Source: Planctomycetota bacterium (lineage in GTDB: Bacteria; Planctomycetota; UBA1135). From it: 53,560 nt of DNA. The DNA lies in NCBI GenBank assembly GCA_027623295.1, contig JAQBXR010000018.1:1-53560 (forward strand). The letters are read 5' to 3'. Each line of letters starts with the position of its first letter. The first letter of the stretch is position 1. Position numbers and translations under genes: made by a program. The notes below the pieces were generated by a model, which was given only the letters and a program-made list of their open reading frames with translations, ran no database searches and was not told the origin of the DNA. Below are positions 19,458 to 28,514 of this stretch, piece after piece.

Positions 19458-20318
19458 ATGGAGTTCACGCTCTCCACCCATCTTCTCGTCTATGACGAGT
19501 TGGGCAACCAGGCTTTAGAGGCCTTGGCGGGGTCAGGTTACTTAAAACTGGAAGTCTGGCTGGCGGAACCGCATGTGCCTTGGCGCAGCGCCGAGGGGCT
19601 GGCAAGTTTCAAAACGCGGCTCGATGACTATGGATTATCCGCAGGAAGCGTGCATTTGCCCTTTTATCCCTCGGTACCGGAGTTAATCGAGGAAAACGCG
19701 CGATGGTCTCTGATTGCTGACACCAAACATGACCGAATGACCGCCCTACAGGGCTCGGCCGATGGCTTAATGGCCGCGGGTGCGCTTGGAGCCGAGTGCG
19801 GCGTGCTGCACTTGGGTTGGCAGAAAGATGTCTGGAATGACCACTCCGATGGCTGGGCACGGGAAGCTGTGGCGGAATTGGTGCCGATTGCGCGTAAAGC
19901 TGGAGTCCGTTTGTTGTTGGAGAACATCATTTCTTCAGGGACTCGGGTGAGCCGCTTGATGAAATTGTTGGATGAAGTCGACCCCGACCACGAGGTGGGT
20001 TTGTGTGTGGATCTTGGACATGCCCATGTCGAAGGGCATGTAGTGGAAGAACTGCAGACTGCGCTTCCCCGCCTGCATCATTTACACGTGCACGACAACG
20101 ATGGCTGCACCGATGCCCACCTTGCCCCCGGCCAAGGCACCATTCCTTGGACCGAAGTTCTACAGACCCTGCAGCGCGCCGGCTTCGATGGTTTGGCGGC
20201 ACTAGAAATGCGAGACTACTCACGTGGGGAATTGGATAGCGCCGCCACTCTGGCGCATAGCCTTCAACAGGTCGCTGATTTCCGCATGCAGTACTTGCAC
20301 AAGGGATTGCAATCCTAA
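19458..20318 (+). CDS. Sugar phosphate isomerase/epimerase-like TIM-barrel protein
   Basis: A 286-residue xylose-isomerase/AP-endonuclease-2 type TIM barrel. Visible family features: LENI near residue 154 (barrel Glu), CVDLGHAH near 183 (Asp and His metal ligands), HVHDND near 209 (His, Asp), and a final ALEMRD (Glu) near 251. These would form a divalent-metal site. Substrate is not predictable from sequence. The ATG at 19458 starts right before the first beta strand. It leads a rightward group with the amgK/murU-like pair 14 bp downstream, hinting at a sugar or cell-wall role. Confidence 0.8.
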   Translation: MEFTLSTHLLVYDELGNQALEALAGSGYLKLEVWLAEPHVPWRSAEGLASFKTRLDDYGLSAGSVHLPFYPSVPELIEENARWSLIADTKHDRMTALQGSADGLMAAGALGAECGVLHLGWQKDVWNDHSDGWAREAVAELVPIARKAGVRLLLENIISSGTRVSRLMKLLDEVDPDHEVGLCVDLGHAHVEGHVVEELQTALPRLHHLHVHDNDGCTDAHLAPGQGTIPWTEVLQTLQRAGFDGLAALEMRDYSRGELDSAATLAHSLQQVADFRMQYLHKGLQS

Positions 20319-20332
20319 GGAACACGAAAACT

Positions 20333-21259
20333 TTGAACACTCCATCCGTACGCCTGTTTGGACGAGAAGTTGAGCTGGAAGAACTCACTCCGGAAGCTGG
20401 TGCACGCAGGTATTTCCGGCCCTTGGAAGAGGTTGAGGTTCCTGGTTTAGACGATGAGCAAGCCAAGGTGAAGAAGTGGTTGCTGGTCACGTCGCCCGAT
20501 GCTGCTCCATTTGCAACCACGCAGTTCTTGCAACAACGTGGGGTGCCGACTCCCCAACTTGGTCCCTGTTGCGACGGCGCCTATCTGGTCGAAGACCTGG
20601 GTGATCGCCACTTAAGCGATGACCCGAGCTTGAGCCACTTCAACACTATTCTCGATGCTTGGCAGCCCTTTGCATTAGAGCCGTTGCCGGCGAAGCATCC
20701 GAACAACGCATTGGTTTTGGACCAAACCTTATTCGAGCGCGAGTTGAAAATGTTCTGCGCTAGTTATCTGATGGAGTATCGTGGCCTTGAGAGTCTAGAT
20801 CCGCAGGTAGAACAGGATTGCATGGAGCTCGCCCAGCTAGCTGCCAAAGGCCCCACCTGTCTGCAACACCGTGACTTCCATTGCCGCAACTTCTTGCTCC
20901 CAGAAGACCAGGAACCGTTCTGGATTGACCATCAAGACTTACGCAAAGGACCCTTGTTCTACGACCTGGCATCACTCTACACCGATGCTTATATCGACTT
21001 GTCGGACCAAGTTTTCAGTCGCATCCGCACCGAGGTAGGTTTACTTGGCGCGTGCTTCCGACTCAACGCAGAAGAAGCCCAAGAGCGGTTTCACTTCAGC
21101 GCTCTACAACGGGTCCTCAAAGCACTCGGCACCTTTGGTAAATTGCTCAATGAGGGTCGGAGTGATTACACAGAAGCCGAAGAACGGGCACGCGCCATGG
21201 CTTTGGGCCTTTTAGACATGACCGCCTTCTCTCCCACCATCCGGAAAGCCATCTCCTAA
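20333..21259 (+). CDS. amgK: AmgK-like sugar (MurNAc/GlcNAc) anomeric kinase
   Basis: A 308-residue aminoglycoside-phosphotransferase-fold kinase. It has the AmgK-type N-terminus (EAGARRYFRP, residues 21-30), the Brenner catalytic motif HRDFHCRN at 179-186, and the metal loop IDHQDLRKGPLFYDLASL at 198-214, which is close to the AmgK consensus. AmgK phosphorylates C1 of MurNAc or GlcNAc in the cell-wall recycling bypass with MurU; the next gene is a MurU-like nucleotidyltransferase, overlapping by one base (TAATG), supporting this assignment. The start is TTG with AAGGA upstream. Other APH-fold kinases are an alternative. Confidence 0.75.
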   Translation: MNTPSVRLFGREVELEELTPEAGARRYFRPLEEVEVPGLDDEQAKVKKWLLVTSPDAAPFATTQFLQQRGVPTPQLGPCCDGAYLVEDLGDRHLSDDPSLSHFNTILDAWQPFALEPLPAKHPNNALVLDQTLFERELKMFCASYLMEYRGLESLDPQVEQDCMELAQLAAKGPTCLQHRDFHCRNFLLPEDQEPFWIDHQDLRKGPLFYDLASLYTDAYIDLSDQVFSRIRTEVGLLGACFRLNAEEAQERFHFSALQRVLKALGTFGKLLNEGRSDYTEAEERARAMALGLLDMTAFSPTIRKAIS

Positions 21260-21975
21260 TGGCAAGCGCTCTCATTCTGGCTGCTGGTAAAGCCACTCGC
21301 TTGGAGGGCCTCCGCGAGACCTATGCCAAGGCTAATGTACCGGTTGGAGACACCACGCCGCTTCGTTTTTTACTCGAATCCTTCGGCACCACTTTCTCCG
21401 ATATTTGGATCAACCTACATTTCAAAGGGGAGCAGGTACGCCAACAAGCCGAGCGCTATGCTGCGAAAGGAGTGCGACTCCACTTCTTGGAAGAAGAAAC
21501 ATTACTCGGCACTGGCGGCACTCTCCTCGAAATGAGGGAACGCAGTGGAGAACTCCCAGACGTCCTAGTGAACGCCAAAATGTTCACGGACTTTGACTTT
21601 GCCTCCATGTTGCTTGCCACTCCAGGAACTTTAGTCCTACATAGCCATAGCCCTCTGCAAACCTTTGGCGGCTTGAATTACAACGAAGGACGCTGCATAC
21701 AAGGATTGTGTGCAAGAGGCGTCGCTTCAAGTGCAGGATGCACTGCAGCTGTGTTTACCGGAATCTGCAGACCCTCCCCAGCGTGGATGCCTTATCTCCG
21801 GGCTGCACGTCAGGCGAACCAGAAGAAAGTGTTATGCCTCATCCGGCATGGCTTGCTCCCTGCCTTAAAAGATGCGCCCGATCATGCCACGGCAGAGATC
21901 CACCAGGGCATGTGGTGCGAGGTTAGTACTCCGGAACGCGTCGAAGCAGCTGCAAAGCAACTCACTTGCGGCTAG
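21259..21975 (+). CDS. MurU-like sugar nucleotidyltransferase with altered metal site
   Basis: A 238-residue NTP-transferase fold. It aligns along its length with MurU, which makes UDP-MurNAc from MurNAc-1-phosphate: LILAAGKATRL (5-15), AKANVPV (23-29), LGTGGTLL (83-90), VNAKMFTDFDF (104-114) and GMWCEVST (217-224). In MurU the equivalents are LAAGKGERM, PKPLVPV, ETGGG, VNGDVWTDYDF and WVDVGT. The two metal-binding Asp residues are therefore Lys107 and Glu221 here, so activity may be lost or changed. Position after amgK supports a cell-wall recycling role. Ends 4 bp before a convergent gene. Confidence 0.7.
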   Translation: MASALILAAGKATRLEGLRETYAKANVPVGDTTPLRFLLESFGTTFSDIWINLHFKGEQVRQQAERYAAKGVRLHFLEEETLLGTGGTLLEMRERSGELPDVLVNAKMFTDFDFASMLLATPGTLVLHSHSPLQTFGGLNYNEGRCIQGLCARGVASSAGCTAAVFTGICRPSPAWMPYLRAARQANQKKVLCLIRHGLLPALKDAPDHATAEIHQGMWCEVSTPERVEAAAKQLTCG

Positions 21976-21979
21976 ACCA

Positions 21980-23992
21980 CTAGTCTGGCGTGTGGCGTTG
22001 AATCTGGCGTAAATGTTCTGCAACACCGACTAAGTCACGTTCGCGCTTCAACACCCAAAAGATCTGTTTGCAGAATAGGGTTTTTACAGAGAGATTGAGT
22101 TTCACGCGCTCCATCAGGATACGATCTTTGGTGACTTGATCAATGTGTTTATTCCGTCGACGATAAATCGCGAAGGACAACAAGCTCATAAAACCGAGCA
22201 AGGGATACATCAATAGACCGAGCAGCAGGGAAGTTGGGCTGATTTTAGTACGTACACGCTGCTCCACCACAAAGCCTGTCAGAGTGGAGATGGATTGCAG
22301 TGATTGCACATCGAGTAAGAAAAGATGACCGTAGTACATCTTGTCTGAACCTTCATCAGCAAACCAAATGCTATCGATTTCAGTAGGTGGAACGCGTTTC
22401 CAATAATCGCAGTCGAACAGAAAGCGCGCGATGCGGCATCGGATGTGCGAATAATTGGGTGTGGTTAACAGTAAAGTTCCGCCATCTTTCAATACCCGAT
22501 TGAACTCCTGCATGACCTGGATTTGATTAGGCACATGCTCAATCCCTTCCTCGCAGATGATGTAATCCATCGACTGATCTCCCACCGGCAAGGGTTCTGC
22601 CAAATCCGCATACTTTGCCTCTAGCTCTTCCACCCGCATGAATTGGGGAAATAGGTCCAATGGGATGACATCGGCCTCTTGTTGCAAAAAATCGTAACTT
22701 GCGCGCCCTGTTCCACACGGGATATCCAGAACCTTCTTGCCCTTTAAGGAGCTTAGCTTTTGAATATATTCGCGCACAAAACAATGAATGCCACCTTGGT
22801 AGAAACCGTAACCGTAATTCGCAGTCGCAGGAGTTCTCTTCAATAAGCCGTATGCATAACCGGTAAGTAGAGTGAATGCACCCAGGCGGATGGATTGAAA
22901 AACCGGCGTGTCGGTCACGCTAGTGCCAGCCAGAATTAACCATGCCATGAGCCCAAGGTAAGCCGCATGCCGATTCGTTTTAAAGCCGCGAAGGAACACC
23001 AAGAGTAGGGATAAACAGAACCATACATTGGCTAGCATGCCCACTATTCCTTGGGTAGCCAACACATGTAATGGGTAGTTATGCGCTGTGAACTGCCCTT
23101 GCTCGATGTACTTCTGCAAGAACTCCCCCTGTTCTGGATGATTCAAGGCCAACTCGCAATAACTACCTAGGCCATGGCCGAAGATAGGCGCCGATTTAAA
23201 CGAGTCCCAAGCCACAATCCAATGCGCAAAACGATTGGTATTACTGGTGTCGAGGTTGTTCGGATCGAATTCGAGCAACAGCGCCAACTTGCCTCCCCCC
23301 ACCAAAGCAATCAACGGAATGACTGCAAGCAGAACCACCACCGCCAAAATCGTGCGGTGGTTGAGGCGATAATAAAACAGCGGAGTAATGGCTGCCAGGA
23401 AACATCCGATCATGACATTGGCTCGCTGCGTAGTGGAGACCAAACCACACAGGACTAGAACGGAAACGATAATCCAAAGCGCCCGGCGATTCTTTTCCCG
23501 AAGGCAAGAATAGAACGCGAGCGGCAGGGCCGTGGTCATGGTCACAGAAAAGGCCATGATGTGTGTCGGCCCAATATTCTGATCCGGGTAATCCTTATGC
23601 GGTGGCAAGATCCCCATGGCCATCAAAACAGACCACAGTCCTCCCAGCCCAGCCAAGACTAGAAAGACGTGCAAAAAGCTGTCCGGGGTTTTACTCAACC
23701 GAATCGTGGCTGGAACCACAACCAGAAAAGCCAGTGGCCACATGCCATCGATTTTTTCCCAAGGAATTGCGGATTCGGGCGCCATCCAAGCGGACAGAAG
23801 CAGAGCCGCCACAAATCCAACTAAGGAAAAGAAAAAGGTCGTTTGATACAGCCGAAGCTGGCGTAATCCCTGAGGCAAAAAGCACAAGAATGCCAGTCCT
23901 CCTGCGATGGCGATTCCGGCCTTGGAAAAAGCTAGAGAGCCAAGCGCCACGCCGTAAAAGGCGGTACTAAGTTGGGTCCATTTGGGGGACAT
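21980..23992 (-). CDS. O-antigen ligase/polymerase fused to SAM methyltransferase
   Basis: A 670-residue two-part protein. Residues 1-385 form a polytopic O-antigen ligase (Wzy_C) region with about ten helices and a large periplasmic loop containing TAHNYPLHVLATQGIVG (302-318), where the family has its conserved His. Residues 400-600 form a class I methyltransferase: FYQGGIHCFVREYI, SAM motif VLDIPCGTG at 421-429, acidic loop EEGIEHVPN at 481-489, and LLLTTPNYSH at 507-516. A last hydrophobic segment (LLLGLLMYPLLGFMSLL) follows near 593. The reading frame runs through the junction without a break. Likely role: surface glycan assembly with methylation, by inference. Confidence 0.82.
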   Translation of the reverse strand: MSPKWTQLSTAFYGVALGSLAFSKAGIAIAGGLAFLCFLPQGLRQLRLYQTTFFFSLVGFVAALLLSAWMAPESAIPWEKIDGMWPLAFLVVVPATIRLSKTPDSFLHVFLVLAGLGGLWSVLMAMGILPPHKDYPDQNIGPTHIMAFSVTMTTALPLAFYSCLREKNRRALWIIVSVLVLCGLVSTTQRANVMIGCFLAAITPLFYYRLNHRTILAVVVLLAVIPLIALVGGGKLALLLEFDPNNLDTSNTNRFAHWIVAWDSFKSAPIFGHGLGSYCELALNHPEQGEFLQKYIEQGQFTAHNYPLHVLATQGIVGMLANVWFCLSLLLVFLRGFKTNRHAAYLGLMAWLILAGTSVTDTPVFQSIRLGAFTLLTGYAYGLLKRTPATANYGYGFYQGGIHCFVREYIQKLSSLKGKKVLDIPCGTGRASYDFLQQEADVIPLDLFPQFMRVEELEAKYADLAEPLPVGDQSMDYIICEEGIEHVPNQIQVMQEFNRVLKDGGTLLLTTPNYSHIRCRIARFLFDCDYWKRVPPTEIDSIWFADEGSDKMYYGHLFLLDVQSLQSISTLTGFVVEQRVRTKISPTSLLLGLLMYPLLGFMSLLSFAIYRRRNKHIDQVTKDRILMERVKLNLSVKTLFCKQIFWVLKRERDLVGVAEHLRQIQRHTPD

Positions 23993-24214
23993 CGGATCGG
24001 CTGAAATCGATTAGGTCAAGCCCTCGCCTTGCATGCCCTAACTTTATCAAAGCTGTTTGGGCTCCAGGGAAGAAATACGAACCTGAAAGGAACCAGCAAG
24101 AAACAGATAAGTAGACGCCCATGCCCCTGAACCCATCAGGCGCAAAAGTTCTCACCGGTAGAATGGCTTTAGCTTTGGCGGGTCGGCTTGTTTAGCGAAG
24201 ATTACTGCGTAAAG

Positions 24215-24257
24215 GACAATCGCCTGCTTGACAACTTACTACGCGCGCGCGATTGTC
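24215..24257. promoter_or_regulatory. Inverted repeat around a TTGACA box
   Basis: In the 302-bp gap between the O-antigen ligase fusion and the cytochrome gene, arms GACAATCGC (24215-24223) and GCGATTGTC (24249-24257) form a perfect 9-bp inverted repeat with 25 bp between. A perfect -35 hexamer TTGACA sits inside at 24228-24233; the matching -10 would overlap the right arm (GATTGT, weak). The layout suggests an operator over a promoter. The rest of the gap shows no gene. Confidence 0.35.
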
Positions 24258-24282
24258 AGTTCCACGCTTGAAGTTAGTGAAC

Positions 24283-24288
24283 TAAGAT
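24283..24288 (+). promoter_or_regulatory. -10 box for leaderless cytochrome gene
   Basis: TAAGAT lies 6 bases before the GTG start at 24295, so transcription would begin at the start codon. No -35 match at standard spacing; the inverted repeat at 24215-24257 lies just upstream. Confidence 0.35.
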
Positions 24289-24294
24289 AGTGGG

Positions 24295-24663
24295 GTGAAA
24301 CTCGCCATCGTCTTAGTCTTAATCCTGTCTTTCGCCGCCTGCTCCATGCGTGGTCAACCAGAGCCTGGTGCTTCAGGCAGTCAAATTTATGCCGCTTCGG
24401 GCTGTATTGCATGCCATGGCGAAGATCGTAAAGGAAGCTCGCGAGGTCCCAGTTTGCATGACCTATCGGGTAATTGGAGCCAACCAGATTTAGCTGCCTA
24501 TCTTGCCTCTCCCTCCACCTGGATCGAGCAAGATCCGCGCATGCAAAAGCTCGACCAAAGCTACAACGCTTCCATGCCGGCGTTTGACAACCTAAGTGAA
24601 GCAGAACGCACCCGTCTTGCTGCTTGGCTCCAACTGGGACGATCTGCGAGCAGCTCGGAATAG
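24295..24663 (+). CDS. Monoheme c-type cytochrome lipoprotein
   Basis: A 122-residue exported cytochrome c. The N-terminus is a lipoprotein signal (LILSFAAC, lipid on Cys16). Heme binding is by CIACH near residues 37-41 and the likely distal Met is in ASMPAF near 92-97; both are at normal class I spacing. It would sit on the periplasmic face of a membrane as an electron carrier. It stands alone between a regulatory region and selB. Start GTG, with a -10 box 6 bases upstream. Confidence 0.88.
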   Translation: MKLAIVLVLILSFAACSMRGQPEPGASGSQIYAASGCIACHGEDRKGSSRGPSLHDLSGNWSQPDLAAYLASPSTWIEQDPRMQKLDQSYNASMPAFDNLSEAERTRLAAWLQLGRSASSSE

Positions 24664-24718
24664 AAATTCATGGATTCCGCTTCGACGGAGCTCAGATTTA
24701 CGCCTGGCAATAAGCCCG

Positions 24719-26641
24719 TTAAACCAAACTGGCTTCTGCATTCTGCAGGAGTCGGTTGGGTCCTACACGCTCGGTAACGCCGCAATCATCTAAGTATTCC
24801 AAAAGCGGCATCACGTATTTACGTGTGGTGCCAAACTGATCGCGCAGCGCTGGAATATCCATGCCGCCACCTTGCAGTTGGGTGACAACAGCTGCACGAA
24901 AGGCATTTACCGAATCGAAATCGAAGATGAGACCGGGGCTTGGCTGGACCGCTTGGCCGCTATCTAAGAGATAGCCGCGACAGGCATCTACAAGTTCCGC
25001 CGGCAAGCCGCTTTGTGCCACGACATCTTTCCAGTCCATTGGCACCAAACCTCCGGATTTCAAGACCGCGCGGATCTTTCCAGAAGATGCGATGACTTCC
25101 TCAGGCGCCTCGGCCTCAGTCATAACCCAAAATTCACCGCGACGACGCTCCAGCCCAATCATTTCCAATTGAGCCTCCGGCATTTTCTCCACCACTTTCC
25201 AGCCTTTCTTGCCTAGACGGTCACGGAAGCGTTGAATGGGAATCAACAAACGAGCAGGGTTCTTGCTACGGAAGCTTTCAATGATTCCCTGAATCTCCCC
25301 CATCATGGCTTGCGCACTGCCTGCTGCCACATAGAGTGCGGTGCCCGCTTTCTGCACCTTCTTCGCATCGGTTAAGGCGTCAAGCAACTCGGTCGTAGCG
25401 GCCACCGTCCATCCAAGCTCCGGCGCCAACTCCGAGGCCTTCTTTGGCGCGCCATCGCCTCGCTCTAACTGCAGCACCAACAGGGCTTCTGGGTCATCCA
25501 AGGCAGCGCGCACCTTCTGGCAATAAGCCCGTTCCTCCACATCTTTCTTGCGTAAACGGAACTTTCCGTAACCCAAAAAGCGCGCCACGCCAATGTTTTT
25601 GGCAGGCGATGGACGACGCAAAAGGCATCTTTGTCCAGGCACTAATGCGATGGGCTGTTCACACACAATGTCGACGAACAGCTCGTCGGTCTCTTGACCA
25701 TCTGCAAAGTAGATTTTGGCATCTAATGCTGCAGTACCGGCCAGCAACTGCACTTCCGAATCGTGACTGAGTTGCGGGGCATCGGGCAAACGCTTAACCG
25801 ACATGCGCAGTAAATCACCACAGCGAGCTGCTTCCGGCGCAACCAAAACAGATCCACGTTCACAATCCGCCTTGTCTAAATCTGGCAAGTTCAAAGCCGT
25901 CCGCAATCCTGCTTCACCAACTTCCGCTAATCGTCCGTGCACTTGCACACGCCGTACCCTACTGCGTTTTCCAGCCGGAAGCACAATAAGATCTTGCCCG
26001 GCTTCCACTTGTCCCGAAGCACACACGCCGGTGGCGATGGTTCCGGCACCTTCAATACCAAAACTACGTTGAATGGGAAGGCGGAACGCCAAACGTGGAT
26101 CGGCCACAGCCTGGGCATCTAAAGCTAACTCGCGTAAGGCCGCGCGCAAATCCTCGATGCCGCTGCCGGTATGGGAACTGACCGGAAGGATTTTGGCACC
26201 CTCCCATGCACTGCCGGCAATCAGCTCCAGTACTTCCTCTTCTACCAGCATGAGAGTGTCTTCATCGGCCAAATCGGCTTTGGTCAGGGCAATCATGCCG
26301 CGATCCACACCCAATAGGGTCAGCACCTCAAAATGCTCCCTAGTTTGCTGCATGACGCCATCGTCACAGGCCACGACCAAAAGTGCCGCTCCCATGCCGG
26401 TTGCACCCGCCACCATCTTGCGCACCAATTTCTCGTGCCCAGGGACGTCGACGAAACCTAGCTCGAGGCCATCGGGGTAGGCGAATTGAGCATAGCCAAG
26501 ATCAATCGTAATCCCGCGCTCCTTCTCTTCTTGCCAGCGGTCGGGGTGGGTGCCGCACAGAGCCTCAACCAGGGCAGATTTGCCATGGTCAATATGTCCA
26601 GCTGTACCAATAACTACGGGTACGGGGTGAACTTCAGTCAC
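24719..26641 (-). CDS. selB: Selenocysteine-specific elongation factor SelB
   Basis: GTPase that delivers Sec-tRNA to UGA codons marked by a SECIS hairpin. The 640-residue protein has G1 GHIDHGKS near 15-22, the [11 protein letters not shown] switch I motif typical of SelB, DVPGHEK, and the N/TKxD-type [10 protein letters not shown]-Tu-like domains 2 and 3 follow, then C-terminal winged helices ending with [17 protein letters not shown], a SelB hallmark for SECIS RNA binding. Full length. No selA, selD or tRNA-Sec is nearby. The start is GTG at 26641, just 17 bp from the divergent radical SAM gene's ATG. Confidence 0.96.
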   Translation of the reverse strand: MTEVHPVPVVIGTAGHIDHGKSALVEALCGTHPDRWQEEKERGITIDLGYAQFAYPDGLELGFVDVPGHEKLVRKMVAGATGMGAALLVVACDDGVMQQTREHFEVLTLLGVDRGMIALTKADLADEDTLMLVEEEVLELIAGSAWEGAKILPVSSHTGSGIEDLRAALRELALDAQAVADPRLAFRLPIQRSFGIEGAGTIATGVCASGQVEAGQDLIVLPAGKRSRVRRVQVHGRLAEVGEAGLRTALNLPDLDKADCERGSVLVAPEAARCGDLLRMSVKRLPDAPQLSHDSEVQLLAGTAALDAKIYFADGQETDELFVDIVCEQPIALVPGQRCLLRRPSPAKNIGVARFLGYGKFRLRKKDVEERAYCQKVRAALDDPEALLVLQLERGDGAPKKASELAPELGWTVAATTELLDALTDAKKVQKAGTALYVAAGSAQAMMGEIQGIIESFRSKNPARLLIPIQRFRDRLGKKGWKVVEKMPEAQLEMIGLERRRGEFWVMTEAEAPEEVIASSGKIRAVLKSGGLVPMDWKDVVAQSGLPAELVDACRGYLLDSGQAVQPSPGLIFDFDSVNAFRAAVVTQLQGGGMDIPALRDQFGTTRKYVMPLLEYLDDCGVTERVGPNRLLQNAEASLV

Positions 26642-26644
26642 AGG

Positions 26645-26650
26645 TATGAT
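26645..26650 (+). promoter_or_regulatory. -10 box for leaderless radical SAM gene
   Basis: TATGAT (5 of 6 consensus) lies 8 bases before the ATG at 26659 and 3 bases from the divergent selB start, so both promoters must overlap the other gene's 5' end. No ribosome site is visible on either side. Confidence 0.4.
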
Positions 26651-26658
26651 GAGGGGTC

Positions 26659-27594
26659 ATGATTAGCAGAGAGGCACCGGTCCACACGCTTGGTCGTAGT
26701 CTAAAGCAACGCTACGGGCGGCGCTTGCGGCGTGTGATGCTGGATTTGGGGCTCACCTGTCCTAACCGCGACGGCAACTCCGGTTACGGAGGATGTATCT
26801 ATTGTGATTTATCCGGCAGTGGCACCGGGGCCGCCAAGCGAGAGGAAGATTTAGCGACCCAGTGGCAGGATGGCCTGACACGGGCGCGGAAGGTGAATCC
26901 GGAGGGGCAGGCAGCGATTATCTACTTCCAGTCCTACTCCAACACCTACCCCGACTTAACTCCCCTCTCCGAAGCTCTTGAGCAAATCCGCGAGTGGTCC
27001 AGTGTCGCGCCTATATTAGCGATTGGCACCCGACCCGATTGTTTCAGTGAAGAGGCCGCGGATCTACTCGCTGCACAAAAGCCTTTCTTCGATGAGGTGT
27101 GGATTGAATTTGGCTTGGAGACGGCCGATGACCATGTGCAAAAGGTCATCGGACGGCATGACACCTTGGAGAACTTCCACATTGCTTGTGAACGTGCCGG
27201 AACCCGTGGATTGCATCGGATTGCGCATTGCATTGCCGGCTTGCCCGAGGAAAAGGACGATGGCCTACTCAGGCAGGTTGAAGAGATCGCAAAGGCTGGT
27301 TGCGAGGGCATCAAGTTTCATCAAATGATGGTCTTGCGCAAAACTAAACTCGCAAAGATGTGGATGGACGACAAACTCGATTTGCTACATGCACCTGAGT
27401 ACATCCAAATGGTCGCCGATGCGCTGGAGCAACTGCCGCCCGAGGTCATCGTCCATCGCTTAGTGGCCGAAGCGCCAGAAACGGAATACCTGGCTCCAAA
27501 GCCTTGGCCGGGCCGGCAGAAAGTGCACTCTTTGATTGAGCAAGAGTTGCAAAAACGTGGAACGGGTCAGGGATCTCGGCTTAAGACCCCCTAA
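26659..27594 (+). CDS. TIGR01212-family radical SAM protein (YhcC-like)
   Basis: A 311-residue radical SAM enzyme. The iron-sulfur motif is CPNRDGNSGYGGCIYC (residues 34-49): spacing C-x11-C-x2-C rather than the usual CxxxCxxC, which defines the TIGR01212/YhcC group. Further family motifs: YFQSYSNTY near 95, EFGLETAD near 155 and the HCIAGLPEE segment near 188. The reaction is not firmly established. Full length. Divergent from selB. Confidence 0.88.
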   Translation: MISREAPVHTLGRSLKQRYGRRLRRVMLDLGLTCPNRDGNSGYGGCIYCDLSGSGTGAAKREEDLATQWQDGLTRARKVNPEGQAAIIYFQSYSNTYPDLTPLSEALEQIREWSSVAPILAIGTRPDCFSEEAADLLAAQKPFFDEVWIEFGLETADDHVQKVIGRHDTLENFHIACERAGTRGLHRIAHCIAGLPEEKDDGLLRQVEEIAKAGCEGIKFHQMMVLRKTKLAKMWMDDKLDLLHAPEYIQMVADALEQLPPEVIVHRLVAEAPETEYLAPKPWPGRQKVHSLIEQELQKRGTGQGSRLKTP

Positions 27595-27673
27595 TTCCGC
27601 TTCATCCGAAGTAATTCCCATTTTGCTGATGGATGAAAGAAACCGTCTGCGCATTCCCCACAGATGCGCTTCT

Positions 27674-27679
27674 TATACT
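27674..27679 (+). promoter_or_regulatory. -10 box for leaderless DUF3750 gene
   Basis: TATACT (5 of 6 consensus) ends 7 bases before the ATG at 27687, the ideal distance for transcription to start exactly at the start codon. This also argues for 27687 over the in-frame ATG at 27633. Confidence 0.45.
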
Positions 27680-27686
27680 GGCACCG

Positions 27687-28481
27687 ATGAATCACTTTAT
27701 TCTTTTAGCCCTTCTATGCATAGGCATGCTTTCCTGCGTCGGCCCGAGCCCAGCTCGCCTCATCGATCAGGAAGACTACATGGTGGTGGTGAGTACGGTG
27801 CGGCTACCCGAAACCATGGATTGGTACACACGTTTTGCAGAGCATGCGTGGATTGACGTGAAACAAGGCGATGAACAATCCTGGATCCGAATTGAAATTG
27901 GAGGCCCTGGATCCGGCGTAGATGTCTTTGCCATATCCAGTGAAAACGTAAGAGCCCCCATTCGCTGGAAGAATAGGGTTTCCGTTCTAGAAACAATTAC
28001 GGGAGATCGCGCGCAGCGGGCCATACCCCGCCTCCTGGAACTAGCCGCAGCGGAGCTCGATTTTGGGCGTCATGAAACGGTGGCCACGGGTGAGAACAGA
28101 TGGCATACTATTTTTCATGAGCCTGAAGCAAGAAATTACGACGCTTGGCCCGGCCCCAACAGCAATACTTTCATTGCCACACTAGTAGAAGGCACTCCAG
28201 AGCTTCATGCGGAGCTGCACCACAACTCGGTCGGCAAGGATTACCCTCGCGGCATACGCGCCGGCAAGACGTCCAGTGGCTTCGGGGTAGAAGCCGACAT
28301 GGGATATCTCGGAGCAGGAGTTGGATTGCGCCAAGGCGTGGAACTCCACATTTTTCAACTGACCGCCGGCATTAGCCTATGGCCGCCTGCACTCAAAATC
28401 CCTTTGATTCCGCGGATTGGAATTCATCAAGGTTGGGTCGGGGCAGCGGGCACACTCGAGGAGCACCCGGAATCCAATTAA
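27687..28481 (+). CDS. DUF3750-like lipoprotein
   Basis: A 264-residue protein beginning MNHFILLALLCIGMLSC, a lipoprotein signal with the lipid-attachment Cys at 17. The central segment YDAWPGPNSNTFIATLV and GKDYPRGIRAGKT is the conserved core of DUF3750. The C-terminus has Gly-rich hydrophobic turns (GYLGAGVGLRQGVEL, LIPRIGIHQGW). Function of the domain is unknown. The gene ends at the terminator shared with tRNA-Lys. Confidence 0.72.
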   Translation: MNHFILLALLCIGMLSCVGPSPARLIDQEDYMVVVSTVRLPETMDWYTRFAEHAWIDVKQGDEQSWIRIEIGGPGSGVDVFAISSENVRAPIRWKNRVSVLETITGDRAQRAIPRLLELAAAELDFGRHETVATGENRWHTIFHEPEARNYDAWPGPNSNTFIATLVEGTPELHAELHHNSVGKDYPRGIRAGKTSSGFGVEADMGYLGAGVGLRQGVELHIFQLTAGISLWPPALKIPLIPRIGIHQGWVGAAGTLEEHPESN

Positions 28482-28482
28482 A

Positions 28483-28512
28483 AAAGCGCACACCCTTATG
28501 GATGTGCGCTTT
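28483..28512 (-). terminator. Intrinsic terminator after tRNA-Lys
   Basis: Perfect 10-bp stem AAAGCGCACA / TGTGCGCTTT with a 10-base loop. On the minus strand the stem is followed by a run of U, ending the rpsB-tsf-pyrH-frr-tRNA unit. On the plus strand the T run is short, but it could also end the DUF3750 message. Confidence 0.85.
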
Positions 28513-28514
28513 GA

